This document shows positions 15,795-24,329 of a stretch of 64,000 nucleotides of DNA, in pieces. The DNA comes from DASXUX01 sp036504595 (GTDB taxonomy: Bacteria; Planctomycetota; SZUA-567; H5-PLA8). The position numbers and the translations under genes were made by a program. The notes under the pieces are model-generated. The model searched no databases and was not told where the DNA came from. It worked only from the letters and a program-made list of their open reading frames with translations. Location of the stretch: the NCBI GenBank assembly GCA_036504595.1, contig DASXUX010000052.1:62001-126000 (forward strand). Reading direction: 5' to 3'. Numbering within the stretch: position 1 is the stretch's first letter; each line of letters begins with the position of its first letter.

Positions 15795-17652
15795 TTACCT
15801 CCTGCTTGGAGTCCTGCTTGCCATGACCACTCTTGCCGCAGAGAAGCCGCGCGACGTCAATACGCATCACTGCTTCACACCGCCGGAGACAAAGAAGGAG
15901 TGGGAGGCGCGCGCGAAACAGCTCCGGGAACAGATTCTGTTCAGTGCCGGGCTGACGCCGATGCCGGAGAAGACGGCGCTCAATCCGCAGATCACTTCGA
16001 CGATTGAAGGGCCGGATTATTTCGTCGATTGCATCGCGATTGAGACCTGGCCAGGGTTTTATCTGTGCGGCAATTTATACCGCCCGAAAGGAAGGAAAGG
16101 GCCCTTCCCTGCCATCGCCAATCCGCACGGACATTTCAAGCACGGCCGGCTGGAGATGGAAGCCGATGTCCCGCGCGCCGAACCGCCGCCGGCGAAGCCC
16201 GCCGCTGGAAAGGCGAACCTCGTTTCGATCGGCGTGAACCTGGCGCGGCAGGGCATCATCGTCTTCGCGTACGACATGATCGGCTACAACGATACGAATC
16301 AGATTCCCGATCACCGCAAATTCTGCCTGGGCCTGCAGCCTTGGCTGTGGAACGTGAGCCTGAACGGCATCCAGCTTTGGAACAGCATCCGCGTGGTCGA
16401 TTACCTGTGCAGCCGGCCCGACGTGGACAAGGAACGCATCGGCGCGACGGGTGCGTCCGGCGGCGGGACGCAAACGTTTTTGCTGATGGCCGTCGATGAA
16501 CGCATCGCCGCGGCGGCTCCGGCGGTGATGATTTCAGCGAGCATGCAGGGCGGGTGCATGTGCGAGAACGCACCGGGGCTGCGCGTGGGCACCGACAATG
16601 TGGAGATCGGGGCGCTCATGGCACCCAAGCCGTTGCTGCTGATCGCGGCGACCGGCGATTGGACGAAGAACAATCCGACGGAAGAATGGCCGGCGATTAA
16701 GAAGGTCTATGATCTGTACGGGAAAGGCGACCGTACGGCGTGCGTTCAGTTCAACTACCAGCACAACTACAACATTGAAGCGCGCGAGGCGATGTATGCG
16801 TTCTTCGGGCGCTGGCTGTTGGACGACAAGGATCCGGAGCACTTCCGCGAGAAGCCGTTCGATTTGAAGGCCGATGACATGAAGGTCTGGACGGAAGCGC
16901 ATCCGCGGCCGGCGGGTGCGATTACGGGCGAGCAGTTGATTAAGAGCCTGATCGAGAATTCCGAGAAACAGCTCGCGGCGGCTTGGCCGAAGGACAAGGA
17001 CGGACTGAAGCAGTTCCGCAAGACGTATGCGACGGGCCTGGCGAATGCGCTGAGCGTGTGCACAAATCCGAAGCGCGAACTGCATCTCAGCGGGGGCCGT
17101 GTCGGTGGCGTGCTGATTGTGGCAGTTCCTGGTGAGAAGGAGCGTGTCGAGAAGCTGGCGCTGGCGCTGCGGGCCTCGGTGCTCTGGCTTGAACGGCAAT
17201 CCCTTCCGCTCACGGCTCTGGAAAAGGATTTTTTCAGTTGCTACAACCGCACGCCGTTGGGCAACGATGTTCAGCGGGTGCTTGATGAAGTCGCCGCACG
17301 CGAAATTAAGACCGTCGTCGGCCTTGGAGACGCGGGCACCCTCGTGCTGTTGGCTCGCGCCTTGTACGACGGAGACGTGCGCACGGCGGTTGACTGCGGC
17401 ATGTTCCCAGCGGAAGACAGCGCGTTTCTGGAATCGCACTACGCCCCAGGGCTTCGCCGAGCGGGAGACTTGCGCGCGGCGGCGGTGCTCTGCGCGCCGA
17501 GTCCGTTGTGCTTGATCAATACGGGCGCGAAGTTCAAGCCGGAACAGATTGCGGAGACGTTCCGCGCAGTGAAAGCTCCTCTGCGAGTCGAAACTGGTGT
17601 ACTCAGCACAGAGGATCTGAGCGTATGGCTGGCATCAAAACTGCGCCCGTAA
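15733..17652 (+). CDS. Secreted alpha/beta hydrolase (acetyl-xylan-esterase-like)
   Basis: This is a 639-residue exported protein: a long n-region (RAKSQERR, translated from a repeat arm), a hydrophobic core (AYLLLGVLLAMTTLAA) and the mature start near EKPRDVN. The hydrolase domain covers about residues 60-370, with nucleophile S242 in GATGASGGGTQTF and likely triad partners D309 (AATGDWTKNN) and H344 (NYQHNYN). The extra C-terminal 260 residues hold a second, poorly conserved hydrolase-like fold. The family removes acyl groups from polysaccharides or related esters; the substrate is unknown. The ATG at 15733 has GGAGGT seven bases upstream. The HEAT-repeat gene follows after 44 bases, so the two are probably co-transcribed. 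Confidence 0.82.
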   Translation: MIRIDSRSASLPRAKSQERRAYLLLGVLLAMTTLAAEKPRDVNTHHCFTPPETKKEWEARAKQLREQILFSAGLTPMPEKTALNPQITSTIEGPDYFVDCIAIETWPGFYLCGNLYRPKGRKGPFPAIANPHGHFKHGRLEMEADVPRAEPPPAKPAAGKANLVSIGVNLARQGIIVFAYDMIGYNDTNQIPDHRKFCLGLQPWLWNVSLNGIQLWNSIRVVDYLCSRPDVDKERIGATGASGGGTQTFLLMAVDERIAAAAPAVMISASMQGGCMCENAPGLRVGTDNVEIGALMAPKPLLLIAATGDWTKNNPTEEWPAIKKVYDLYGKGDRTACVQFNYQHNYNIEAREAMYAFFGRWLLDDKDPEHFREKPFDLKADDMKVWTEAHPRPAGAITGEQLIKSLIENSEKQLAAAWPKDKDGLKQFRKTYATGLANALSVCTNPKRELHLSGGRVGGVLIVAVPGEKERVEKLALALRASVLWLERQSLPLTALEKDFFSCYNRTPLGNDVQRVLDEVAAREIKTVVGLGDAGTLVLLARALYDGDVRTAVDCGMFPAEDSAFLESHYAPGLRRAGDLRAAAVLCAPSPLCLINTGAKFKPEQIAETFRAVKAPLRVETGVLSTEDLSVWLASKLRP

Positions 17653-17696
17653 ACGGAGCTTCCAAACATCCCGAAAGCTCACCATCGAGGATAACC

Positions 17697-20099
17697 ATGT
17701 TCGCACGCACCATTCTTTCGCTGGCACTGCTCGTCACATTCTTCCCCCTTGCACAGCTTCTGGGCGCGGAGCCCGAAGCCGATTTGATCGTCGTGCTCAA
17801 GAGCGACAAGGCGGCAAACGAGAAAGCGGACGCTTGCCGCAAGCTTAAGACAAGTGGCACGGCGGCGGCGGCGCCGGCGTTGGCGGCGTTGCTGCCGGAT
17901 AAGGAGCTTTCGATGTGGGCGCGTTTTGCGCTGCAATCGATTCCCGCGCCGGAAGCGGGTGCGGCTCTGCGGGACGCTCTGCCAAAGGCCGAGGGACTGC
18001 TGAAGGCGGGCATCTGCGATTCGCTGGGCGAACGGCGCGAGCCGGCCTCGGTGGCGGCGTTGGCTCCGCTGGCCAGCGATGCGGATGCGGTCACGGCTTC
18101 ATCGGCGGCGCACGCGCTGGGCCGGATTGGCGGCGCGGATGCGCTGACGGCTTTGAAGGCTGCAAAGGGCAAGGCGCCGACAACTGCGCAGGCGGCGATC
18201 ACCGATGGCATTCTGGCTTGCGCAGAAGCATTACGCGCGGGTGGAGACAAGAAGTCGGCGGCGGGGCTTTATCAGGAATTGTACGAGGGGCAGAATCCTG
18301 AGCACATCCGCAACGGCGCGTATCGCGGCCTGGTGCTCTCCTCGGACGCTCCGACGGCTCTGGTGGTGAAAGCATTGACGGGGGATGAAAAGGCTGCGCA
18401 GCGAGCAGCTCTACAACTTGTGCGACAGATCAAGAGCGAGGGCGCGACGACGGCGTTTGCTGACGTTTTGGCAAAGGTGAAGGGCTCCACACAGGCGGCT
18501 CTGGTCGAGGCGCTGCAGCAGCGCGGAGATGCCGCGGCGGCTCCAGCGGTTGCGGCGCTTCTGTCCAGCGAGACGCCTGAAGTTCGCATCGCGGCATTGA
18601 AAGCGCTGCAGGTACTTGGCAGCGCGGCGACGGCACCGCAACTGGCAGAAATCGCTGCGAAAGCGACGGGCGCGGAGCAGGATCTTGCGCGCGAGTCGCT
18701 CAACGTGCTGCGCGATCCGAAGGTCAGCGAGGCGCTGCTGGAGAAACTGCCGAGTGCTCCACCAGCGATGCAGGCGGAGATCGCGCGTGCGTTGGGCTAC
18801 CGGAAAGAGGCGCAGGCGGTTCCGGCGTTGCTGAAGATGGCCAAGAGCGATGACGAGGCGGCTCGGACGGTGGCCTTCAAGTCGCTGGCGATGCTCGCGG
18901 ACGGCAGCGCGTCGGAAGAGTTGATCAAACTTCTCGCGGCGGCAAAGAGCGACGTGGAGCGCGCGGCGGCGGAGCAGGCGGCGCTGGCGGCGTGCGGCCG
19001 CAACGAGAAACCGCAGTTGTGCGTGCCGGCGGTTCTTGGCGCGATGAACGGCGCGGCTCCGGCGACGCAGATCGCGCTTTTGCGGGTGGCCGCGCGGCTG
19101 GGCGGGCCGGAGGCGCTTTCGGCACTGCGCAGCGCTCTGCAAGATAAGGATGCGGCGATCCAGGAGGCGGCGTTACGCACGGCGGCCGACTTCGGCGGGC
19201 CGGAGGCGTTCGGAGATTTGCTGAAACTGGCGAAGGATTCACCATCGCTGGCGCAAAAGGTTCTGGCTCTGCGAGGCTGCTGGCGCGTGATCGGATTGGC
19301 GACGGCGCTGTCGGCGGACGAGCGCTTCAAGCTGAGCGCGGCGGCGATGGCGGCGAGTCAGCGTCCTGAAGAAAAGAAGCTGGGGCTGACAGAGCTATCG
19401 AAGATGGCGTCCCCGGACGCTTTGAAGCTGACGCTGTCGCTTTGTGACGACGAGGCGGTGCGCAGCGAAGCGGAACTGGCGGTGGTTTCGATCGCGACGG
19501 CGCTGGCCGGATCGCAAGCGGCGCTTGCGAAGCCGGCGCTGGAGAAGATTGCCGCGTCAAAGAACGAAGCGGCAGCGACTCAAGCGAAGAAAACGCTCGG
19601 CGGACTGGACCAGGGCGCGGGCTTCATCACGACGTGGCTGGCGGCCGGGCCTTATCGGCAGGATGGGAAGAAATGCAAGGACCTCTTTGATATTGCCTTC
19701 GCGCCCGAGCAGGAAGGGAAAGAGGTCAAGTGGGTGCCTGCGCCAAAGCCGGCGGATCCAGCGTTGTTCTGGCAGACGGACCTGCTGCCGATTTGCGGCG
19801 GCGAGAGCTGCGTGGTCTATCAGAAGGCGCGGATTTCTTCACCGAAGGAGCAGAAGGTACGGCTGGAGATTGGCAGCGACGACGGCGTGAAGGTCTGGCT
19901 GAACGGAAAAGTGGTGCATGCCAATAATGCCGAGCGCGCGCTGACGGCCGGCGAGGACAAGGCCCAAGCGACGCTGAAGGCCGGCGCCAACGATCTGCTG
20001 CTGAAGATCACGCAGAATATTATGGGCTGCGGCGCGTGCGTGCGCGTGCGGACGCTCGAAGGCGGAGCGGTGGAGGGATTGACGTTTTCGGTGGAGTGA
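17697..20099 (+). CDS. Secreted HEAT-repeat protein with C-terminal PA14/carbohydrate-binding-like domain
   Basis: The 800-residue product starts with a signal peptide (TILSLALLVTFFPLAQLLGA). About 600 residues of Ala-rich HEAT/PBS-lyase-like repeats follow (for example AAPAVAALLSSETPEVRIAA and AVPALLKMAKSDDEAARTVA). From about residue 640, ITTWLAAGPYRQDG begins a beta-rich domain with SDDGVKVWLNGKVVH and LKAGANDLLLKITQ, the layout of PA14-like or related modules in PVC secreted proteins. The ATG at 17697 has GAGGA five bases before it and fits the signal peptide better than upstream in-frame starts. It probably acts as a periplasmic scaffold alongside the esterase; it has no visible enzyme motif. 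Confidence 0.82.
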   Translation: MFARTILSLALLVTFFPLAQLLGAEPEADLIVVLKSDKAANEKADACRKLKTSGTAAAAPALAALLPDKELSMWARFALQSIPAPEAGAALRDALPKAEGLLKAGICDSLGERREPASVAALAPLASDADAVTASSAAHALGRIGGADALTALKAAKGKAPTTAQAAITDGILACAEALRAGGDKKSAAGLYQELYEGQNPEHIRNGAYRGLVLSSDAPTALVVKALTGDEKAAQRAALQLVRQIKSEGATTAFADVLAKVKGSTQAALVEALQQRGDAAAAPAVAALLSSETPEVRIAALKALQVLGSAATAPQLAEIAAKATGAEQDLARESLNVLRDPKVSEALLEKLPSAPPAMQAEIARALGYRKEAQAVPALLKMAKSDDEAARTVAFKSLAMLADGSASEELIKLLAAAKSDVERAAAEQAALAACGRNEKPQLCVPAVLGAMNGAAPATQIALLRVAARLGGPEALSALRSALQDKDAAIQEAALRTAADFGGPEAFGDLLKLAKDSPSLAQKVLALRGCWRVIGLATALSADERFKLSAAAMAASQRPEEKKLGLTELSKMASPDALKLTLSLCDDEAVRSEAELAVVSIATALAGSQAALAKPALEKIAASKNEAAATQAKKTLGGLDQGAGFITTWLAAGPYRQDGKKCKDLFDIAFAPEQEGKEVKWVPAPKPADPALFWQTDLLPICGGESCVVYQKARISSPKEQKVRLEIGSDDGVKVWLNGKVVHANNAERALTAGEDKAQATLKAGANDLLLKITQNIMGCGACVRVRTLEGGAVEGLTFSVE

Positions 20100-20105
20100 G
20101 GGCGC

Positions 20106-22031
20106 CTACCGCTTCACCAGCACGCGGCCGTTTTCGACGCGGCGGGTGAGGCCTTCGATATCGAAAGCATCGAGCATGGAGAAGGCAAGGTTGCGGCTGG
20201 CGCCGACGGCCTGGCGGAACGTCGTTATATCGACGACGGGTTTGGAAGCGAAGAGTTCAACCAGTTTCTGGCGGCAGGACGCGTAGACTTCATATGAGAT
20301 CAGGTTCTTGTCGAGGACCTTGATGGAGCCCTCTTCGGCGAGCAACTGGATCATCAGCTTCATGTCTTGCTCGCCAATGCCCAGGGCGGTGATCAAGTCG
20401 CCGCGCGCGGGCGCGTTAATACCGGCCGCCGTGATGCGCGCCAGCAGGTCTTCGCGCAGTTTCATCTGAACGGCACTGACGGCCGGCTGGAACGACGCCA
20501 GTGCCAGGCGCCCATGCTTGACGGACAGCGTGCCGCCCGCGCAGAGAACTTCGGCGAGTTTGGCGAAACTGCCGGGGTCGAGCTTAAGCAGTCTGCAGAC
20601 GTGCGCGGGCGCCAGGCCCCACGCGTATTTGTTGGTCCGATGATAATGAGCGACAACGGGTTCAATCACGCGCAACAGTTCGGCTTTGCGGGCAGCCACC
20701 AGCCACGCGCCGGCGCCCAGGTCGGCGAGTTCGCCGCTCTTCTGTTTTGCAGCGGCGGCTTCTTTAGCCAGCGCTTCAGGCAATTGAGTGAGGCGCACGA
20801 TTTCGGGGCCGCTCAAGACAGCCTGCGGGCCGGCGAGCGCTTCGGCGCCGAGGAGATCGCCATCGCGCACGCACTGGGCCGCGTGCTGCAGACGTTCGAG
20901 GTAATCGGCGGACTGCTGCTTCACTTGCTGCGCTCGGGCCGAAAGAACCGTTCCACCGCCGACCGTCGCGACCGGCGAGAGGCTGCGGACGATGTACTGA
21001 TCGCCAGCGGCCAGGACGATCGGCTCTTCCAGTCTGATCTGTGCGAAGCCTTCGTGACCGGGCCGCAGTTCGTCGGCTCCGATGAGCTTCGCCGTTGCGA
21101 GGACCACGGCTGTGCCGGTATGGAATTTCAGGTCGGTCGCTCGACGGTAGCAGAATGAATCGCTGATGTTCTGGATACTGGCGATGATGCTGTTGACGGC
21201 GCGGAAGACGCCGGGCGCGCAGAGCGTCATTCCGCGCAACGCTTTTTCCGGCTGAACGTCGCGCAAGTTGATCGCGGCGCAGACGTGCGCTTGTGCCACG
21301 TCGGTGTCGAACTTGAACGTCTGAATAGTGCGCACGGCGGTTTGAATTGCGCCGGGGAGCAGTTCGGCTTTTTCGCCCAGGCGCGCCGATCCCGAAAGTG
21401 GAATGCCGGTGACGACGGTGCCGAGTCCTTTTACCGAAAAGGTGCGCTCGACGTTCATGCGGAAGACGCGCTGGTCGGCAGTGCGTTGTGCGGCTCTTTC
21501 AACCATCGTGTTCAGGATCGTGCGGATCTCATCCAATCCATCGCACGTCTTATTCGAGACGCCGATGATGGGCGCATCGGGGAATCCCATGCGCGTGAGA
21601 AAATCGGCGAGATCCTGCCGCACGGCCACCAGCCGCTCGGGGCTGACCAGATCGATCTTGGTCAGCGCGACGAACACCTGCGGCGTGCGCAGCAGCTTGA
21701 GGATTTTCACATGTTCTTCGGTCTGCGGCATGATGCCGTCGTCGGCGGCCACTACGAGCATGAGCACGTCGATGGATGCGGCGCCGGCGACCATGTTGCG
21801 GATGAAATCGGAATGGCCGGGCACGTCCACGATGCCAACGATGCGCTTGCCCGGAAGCAGGCAGGGCGCGAAGCCCAGGTCGATGCTGAGGCCGCGCGCT
21901 TTTTCCTCGGGCAGACGATCGGTGTCGCAGCCGGTGAGCAGTTTGACCAGCGACGTTTTGCCGTGATCAACGTGGCCGGCGGTGCCGACTAGCGCCTGAG
22001 CGAACTCGGGTTTGAATCTGCGTTCAGCCAT
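20106..22031 (-). CDS. selB: Selenocysteine-specific elongation factor SelB
   Basis: The 641-residue translational GTPase delivers selenocysteinyl-tRNA to in-frame UGA codons by binding a SECIS hairpin with its C-terminal winged helices. The G motifs are GHVDHGKT (19-26), DVPGH (69-73) and TKID (124-127). LSIDLGFAP is the SelB-type switch region. Domains 2-3 (FSVKGLGTVVTG and following) and about 250 residues of winged helices complete the usual length. It ends six bases from the convergent HEAT-repeat gene. No Shine-Dalgarno site precedes the ATG at 22031; a GGTTCATGGTTC-type repeat lies just upstream. On the same strand, 73 bases upstream, ends the candidate selenoprotein gene. selA, selD and tRNA-Sec are not in the window. 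Confidence 0.95.
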   Translation of the reverse strand: MAERRFKPEFAQALVGTAGHVDHGKTSLVKLLTGCDTDRLPEEKARGLSIDLGFAPCLLPGKRIVGIVDVPGHSDFIRNMVAGAASIDVLMLVVAADDGIMPQTEEHVKILKLLRTPQVFVALTKIDLVSPERLVAVRQDLADFLTRMGFPDAPIIGVSNKTCDGLDEIRTILNTMVERAAQRTADQRVFRMNVERTFSVKGLGTVVTGIPLSGSARLGEKAELLPGAIQTAVRTIQTFKFDTDVAQAHVCAAINLRDVQPEKALRGMTLCAPGVFRAVNSIIASIQNISDSFCYRRATDLKFHTGTAVVLATAKLIGADELRPGHEGFAQIRLEEPIVLAAGDQYIVRSLSPVATVGGGTVLSARAQQVKQQSADYLERLQHAAQCVRDGDLLGAEALAGPQAVLSGPEIVRLTQLPEALAKEAAAAKQKSGELADLGAGAWLVAARKAELLRVIEPVVAHYHRTNKYAWGLAPAHVCRLLKLDPGSFAKLAEVLCAGGTLSVKHGRLALASFQPAVSAVQMKLREDLLARITAAGINAPARGDLITALGIGEQDMKLMIQLLAEEGSIKVLDKNLISYEVYASCRQKLVELFASKPVVDITTFRQAVGASRNLAFSMLDAFDIEGLTRRVENGRVLVKR

Positions 22032-22104
22032 GGGACGGATTCGCGGTTCCAGGTTTTCGGTTCATGGTTCGCAAGCGTGCACGGTGCAACGCACCGCAGG
22101 CCGC

Positions 22105-22362
22105 TCAACAGGAACGATAGAAGAAGGGCAGCCAGAAGTAAAGGAGCGCGAGCATGCTGAGCAGCAGTCCGCCCAACGCGGCTTTGCGCTCCGCCGGATT
22201 TCTCAAGCCGATGAGACTGGCGAGCAACGCCAGCGGCACTCCACCAAGGATGGCCAGCCCCACCAAGGCTGGGAGCGGAGAGCCTCACCCGGGACGGAAA
22301 AAGAGCTGCAGCGCGTACGCCGCCCAGGGGATCAGGGAGAGCTTCAATGCTGTTTTGCCCAT
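22105..22362 (-). CDS. Candidate selenoprotein: small three-helix membrane protein with in-frame UGA
   Basis: From ATG 22362 the frame encodes 25 residues (MGKTALKLSLIPWAAYALQL...FFRPG), meets UGA at 22285-22287, then continues open for 59 codons to a UGA stop at 22105-22107 after YRSC. With the internal UGA read as selenocysteine (U26, in RPG-U-GSP), the product is 85 residues with three hydrophobic segments (about 7-22, 30-51, 60-80) split by a charged loop (RNPAERK). The part after the UGA is unmistakably membrane-protein-like and has no start codon with a ribosome site of its own. GGTGGA precedes the ATG. A SECIS-like hairpin follows the UGA, and selB is the next gene on the same strand. 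The alternatives are a nonsense mutation, a sequencing error or two tiny peptides. No family was recognised. Confidence 0.6.
22254..22272 (-). promoter_or_regulatory. SECIS-like hairpin downstream of the in-frame UGA
   Basis: On the minus strand, CCAGCCUU-GGU-GGGGCUGG forms an 8-bp stem (six Watson-Crick pairs and two U-G pairs) capped by GGU. The stem begins 12 bases after the UGA and the tip starts 20 bases after it, within the range usually quoted for bacterial SECIS elements, which need a G at the loop start. It lies wholly inside the coding frame, as bacterial SECIS elements do. Confidence 0.6.
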
Positions 22363-22387
22363 CGTTTCCACCCAGGAGCCGCGCATG

Positions 22388-22416
22388 ATCGTGCTGCGGG
22401 CGGAGGAGAATGTCAA
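22388..22416 (-). promoter_or_regulatory. Putative promoter of the candidate selenoprotein-selB operon
   Basis: A perfect TTGACA -35 box (complement of 22411-22416) is followed after 17 bases by a weak CACGAT -10 (22388-22393). The expected transcription start is about 18 bases before the ATG at 22362. Confidence 0.35.
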
Positions 22417-22443
22417 TCGCTCACGGGCAGGGAATTCTGTATC

Positions 22444-22471
22444 GTGACAAAAAGCTGTCAGACCGTATTCT
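22444..22471 (+). promoter_or_regulatory. Putative promoter of apt
   Basis: GTGACA (22444-22449), 16 bases, then TATTCT (22466-22471), about 45 bases before the apt ATG. It is divergent from the selB-operon promoter. Confidence 0.35.
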
Positions 22472-22516
22472 GGTGCGGTGACGTGAAGGAGTACTTGCGA
22501 GGAGGGAGCCTTGAAA

Positions 22517-23038
22517 ATGGATTTGAAGAAGCTCGTGCGGAACATACCTGATTTTCCCAAGAAGGGCATTGTGTTCCGCGACATCATGCCGATGCTCGGC
22601 GACCCGGCGGCACTGCGCTACGTCGTGGACGCCATGTTCGTGCATTACTTCGGGACGCGGATTGACAAGGTGGTCAGCGCCGAAGCGCGCGGGTTCATCT
22701 TCGGTCCGGCGGTCGCGTACCATCTCGGCGCCGGTTTCGTTGCGGTTCGCAAGCCGGGGAAGCTGCCGTTCAAGACCTGCCAAGTGACGTACGATCTGGA
22801 ATACGGCACGGACAGCCTGACGATTCACGAAGATGCGCTGAAGAAGGGCGACCATGTGCTGCTGGTGGACGATCTGCTGGCGACGGGCGGGACCATGGCT
22901 GCGAGCGCGCGTTTGTGCGAACAGCTCGGCGCGAAAGTTGTCGGCGCGGGCTTTGTAATCGAACTGAGTTTTTTGCAGGGCCGCGACAAGCTGAAGCCGT
23001 ATGACGTGTTCAGCCTGGTTCAGTATGACAGTGAGTAG
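22517..23038 (+). CDS. apt: Adenine phosphoribosyltransferase
   Basis: This 173-residue cytosolic enzyme makes AMP from adenine and PRPP (purine salvage). It has the family N-terminus (LKKLVRNIPDFPKKGIVFRD), the substrate-loop segment SAEARGFIFGPAVAYHLGAG, FVAVRKPGKLP, and the PRPP-binding loop VLLVDDLLATGGTM. GGAGGG at 22501-22506 serves either ATG 22517 or the TTG at 22511; the choice changes only two residues. It is divergent from the candidate selenoprotein gene and ends in a REP-like palindrome. Confidence 0.95.
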   Translation: MDLKKLVRNIPDFPKKGIVFRDIMPMLGDPAALRYVVDAMFVHYFGTRIDKVVSAEARGFIFGPAVAYHLGAGFVAVRKPGKLPFKTCQVTYDLEYGTDSLTIHEDALKKGDHVLLVDDLLATGGTMAASARLCEQLGAKVVGAGFVIELSFLQGRDKLKPYDVFSLVQYDSE

Positions 23039-23043
23039 CTCGG

Positions 23044-23068
23044 GCGCAATCCAGGAGGATTGCGCTAC
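23044..23068. repeat. REP-like palindrome, copy 2
   Basis: GCGCAATCC-AGGA-GGATTGCGC, a perfect 9-bp stem, lies between the convergent apt and NPCBM-protein genes and overlaps the stop codon of the latter. It probably acts as a bidirectional terminator here. Confidence 0.75.
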
Positions 23069-24291
23069 TTGTTAACGATGGCGGCCCAGCCCCAGTCGAA
23101 GTGATCGCCGCTGTCGTCTTCGTCGGGGCCGAAATCGACTTGGAGCACGAGGGCTTTGGCGGCGCCGATATCGGCGGCGATGAGAGCGGCGGCATCTTTG
23201 CCGGTCATGGTGGGAGATTTCCAGACTTCCTTACCGTCAGCGAGCACGTTAGCGGTCACGGAACCGCGGCCTTTGGTTTCGGCATCGATGCCGGCCAGCG
23301 CGATGAACTTCGCTGGCGCGCCAGGAAGGACGAATTCGAGTTCCGAGCGCGAGTGCACGCCGATGCCGCGTTCGCAAGGCTGGTCCTTGACGACGATATT
23401 GCCGCCATCGACGGATGCATCCATGCGCGCCGGGAAGTCCGAATCCAGAAAGGGAGTATGGACGTTGCGCGCGGGCTTTTGAGTGGAAAGCCAAGTCACG
23501 CCGCAGTTCTCGCTGCCCGCGAGGAACAACGCGGCCAGAAGAGAGCGGTCGATGACTTTCTCGCCCAGCGCAGGAACAGAAAGATAAAGGACTTTATCGT
23601 CCAACTTCAGCACGCGGCCGCGAAGCAAGTCTCCGCCCTTCAGCCGCACGATCACTTCGGGGCCGAGCTGCTTTTGTTCGGGCGAAGGTTGAAGTTCGGG
23701 CACTTGGATTTCGACAAGTCGCACAAACTGGCGGTTGACGGTATCGACGGTCTTGTTCTTGGCCGAAAGGAGAATCTGCTCGGCGCCCACGCGCATGACG
23801 CGTTCCGGCTGAACTTCATCCAGCCCCGCAAAACGCACGCGCGTGCGCTGCCCGGGCTGCAGAGCGGCGCCGTGAGCGCCCAGCACGGCGGCGGCGAGAT
23901 TGGAGTAGCGGGCGAGTTCAGGCATGTTTTCCGGCTGGCCCGCGGGAAGCGGGCTGAAGAATCCGGCGATGTCCTCGCGCTTGAGTTTCAGCGGGCCGAG
24001 CGTGCTGCTGTTAATTTCTGCGGTGTCGCCCGCGAGCGAAACCAATGTGCCGGCCAGCAACGAGCCGCCGCGCAGGAAGATTCCTGACGGCAGCCGGACC
24101 GGTGCAGGGTCGGGCGCGAAGCGGATGATCAGCACTTCGTTGCCGCGCAAGTTGCGTCCAGCGATGCGCCAGCTTCCACGGCCGCCCCAGGCCTCGGCCT
24201 GCAAGCGTTCGCCGCTGGAGAGAATGATGTCATCGTTGGCCGCGAAAACGGACGCACAGAGTACAATCAGGATCGTCGTTACACGTAGCAT
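23065..24291 (-). CDS. Secreted protein with C-terminal NPCBM carbohydrate-binding domain
   Basis: The 408-residue product has a signal peptide (VTTILIVLCASVFAAND), repeated small beta segments (for example LKRED, RLKGGDLLRGRVLKL, Sm/SH3-like barrels), and from about residue 275 an NPCBM-type domain: RGIGVHSRSELEFVLPG, FIALAGIDAETKGRGSV and VLQVDFGPDEDDSGDHFDWG. NPCBM modules bind sugars outside the cell. I chose ATG 24291, the only start that begins a good signal peptide; the ribosome site is weak. It follows the transglutaminase gene after 38 bases on the same strand, so the two are likely co-transcribed. Confidence 0.8.
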   Translation of the reverse strand: MLRVTTILIVLCASVFAANDDIILSSGERLQAEAWGGRGSWRIAGRNLRGNEVLIIRFAPDPAPVRLPSGIFLRGGSLLAGTLVSLAGDTAEINSSTLGPLKLKREDIAGFFSPLPAGQPENMPELARYSNLAAAVLGAHGAALQPGQRTRVRFAGLDEVQPERVMRVGAEQILLSAKNKTVDTVNRQFVRLVEIQVPELQPSPEQKQLGPEVIVRLKGGDLLRGRVLKLDDKVLYLSVPALGEKVIDRSLLAALFLAGSENCGVTWLSTQKPARNVHTPFLDSDFPARMDASVDGGNIVVKDQPCERGIGVHSRSELEFVLPGAPAKFIALAGIDAETKGRGSVTANVLADGKEVWKSPTMTGKDAAALIAADIGAAKALVLQVDFGPDEDDSGDHFDWGWAAIVNK

Positions 24292-24329
24292 TCTTAGGTC
24301 TACACCAGTTCTTCTCAATGTGTGACTTG

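Noticed and set aside
22105..22284. Separate small gene starting after the UGA
   Set aside because: The only in-frame starts are TTG 22266 and GTG 22263, with no ribosome site, and the frame is continuous with an ATG-started peptide with a TTGACA -35 box upstream. It remains the main alternative to the selenoprotein reading.
22032..22510. tRNA-Sec (selC) next to selB
   Set aside because: I found no long acceptor/variable-arm cloverleaf or CCA-ending gene in this region on either strand.
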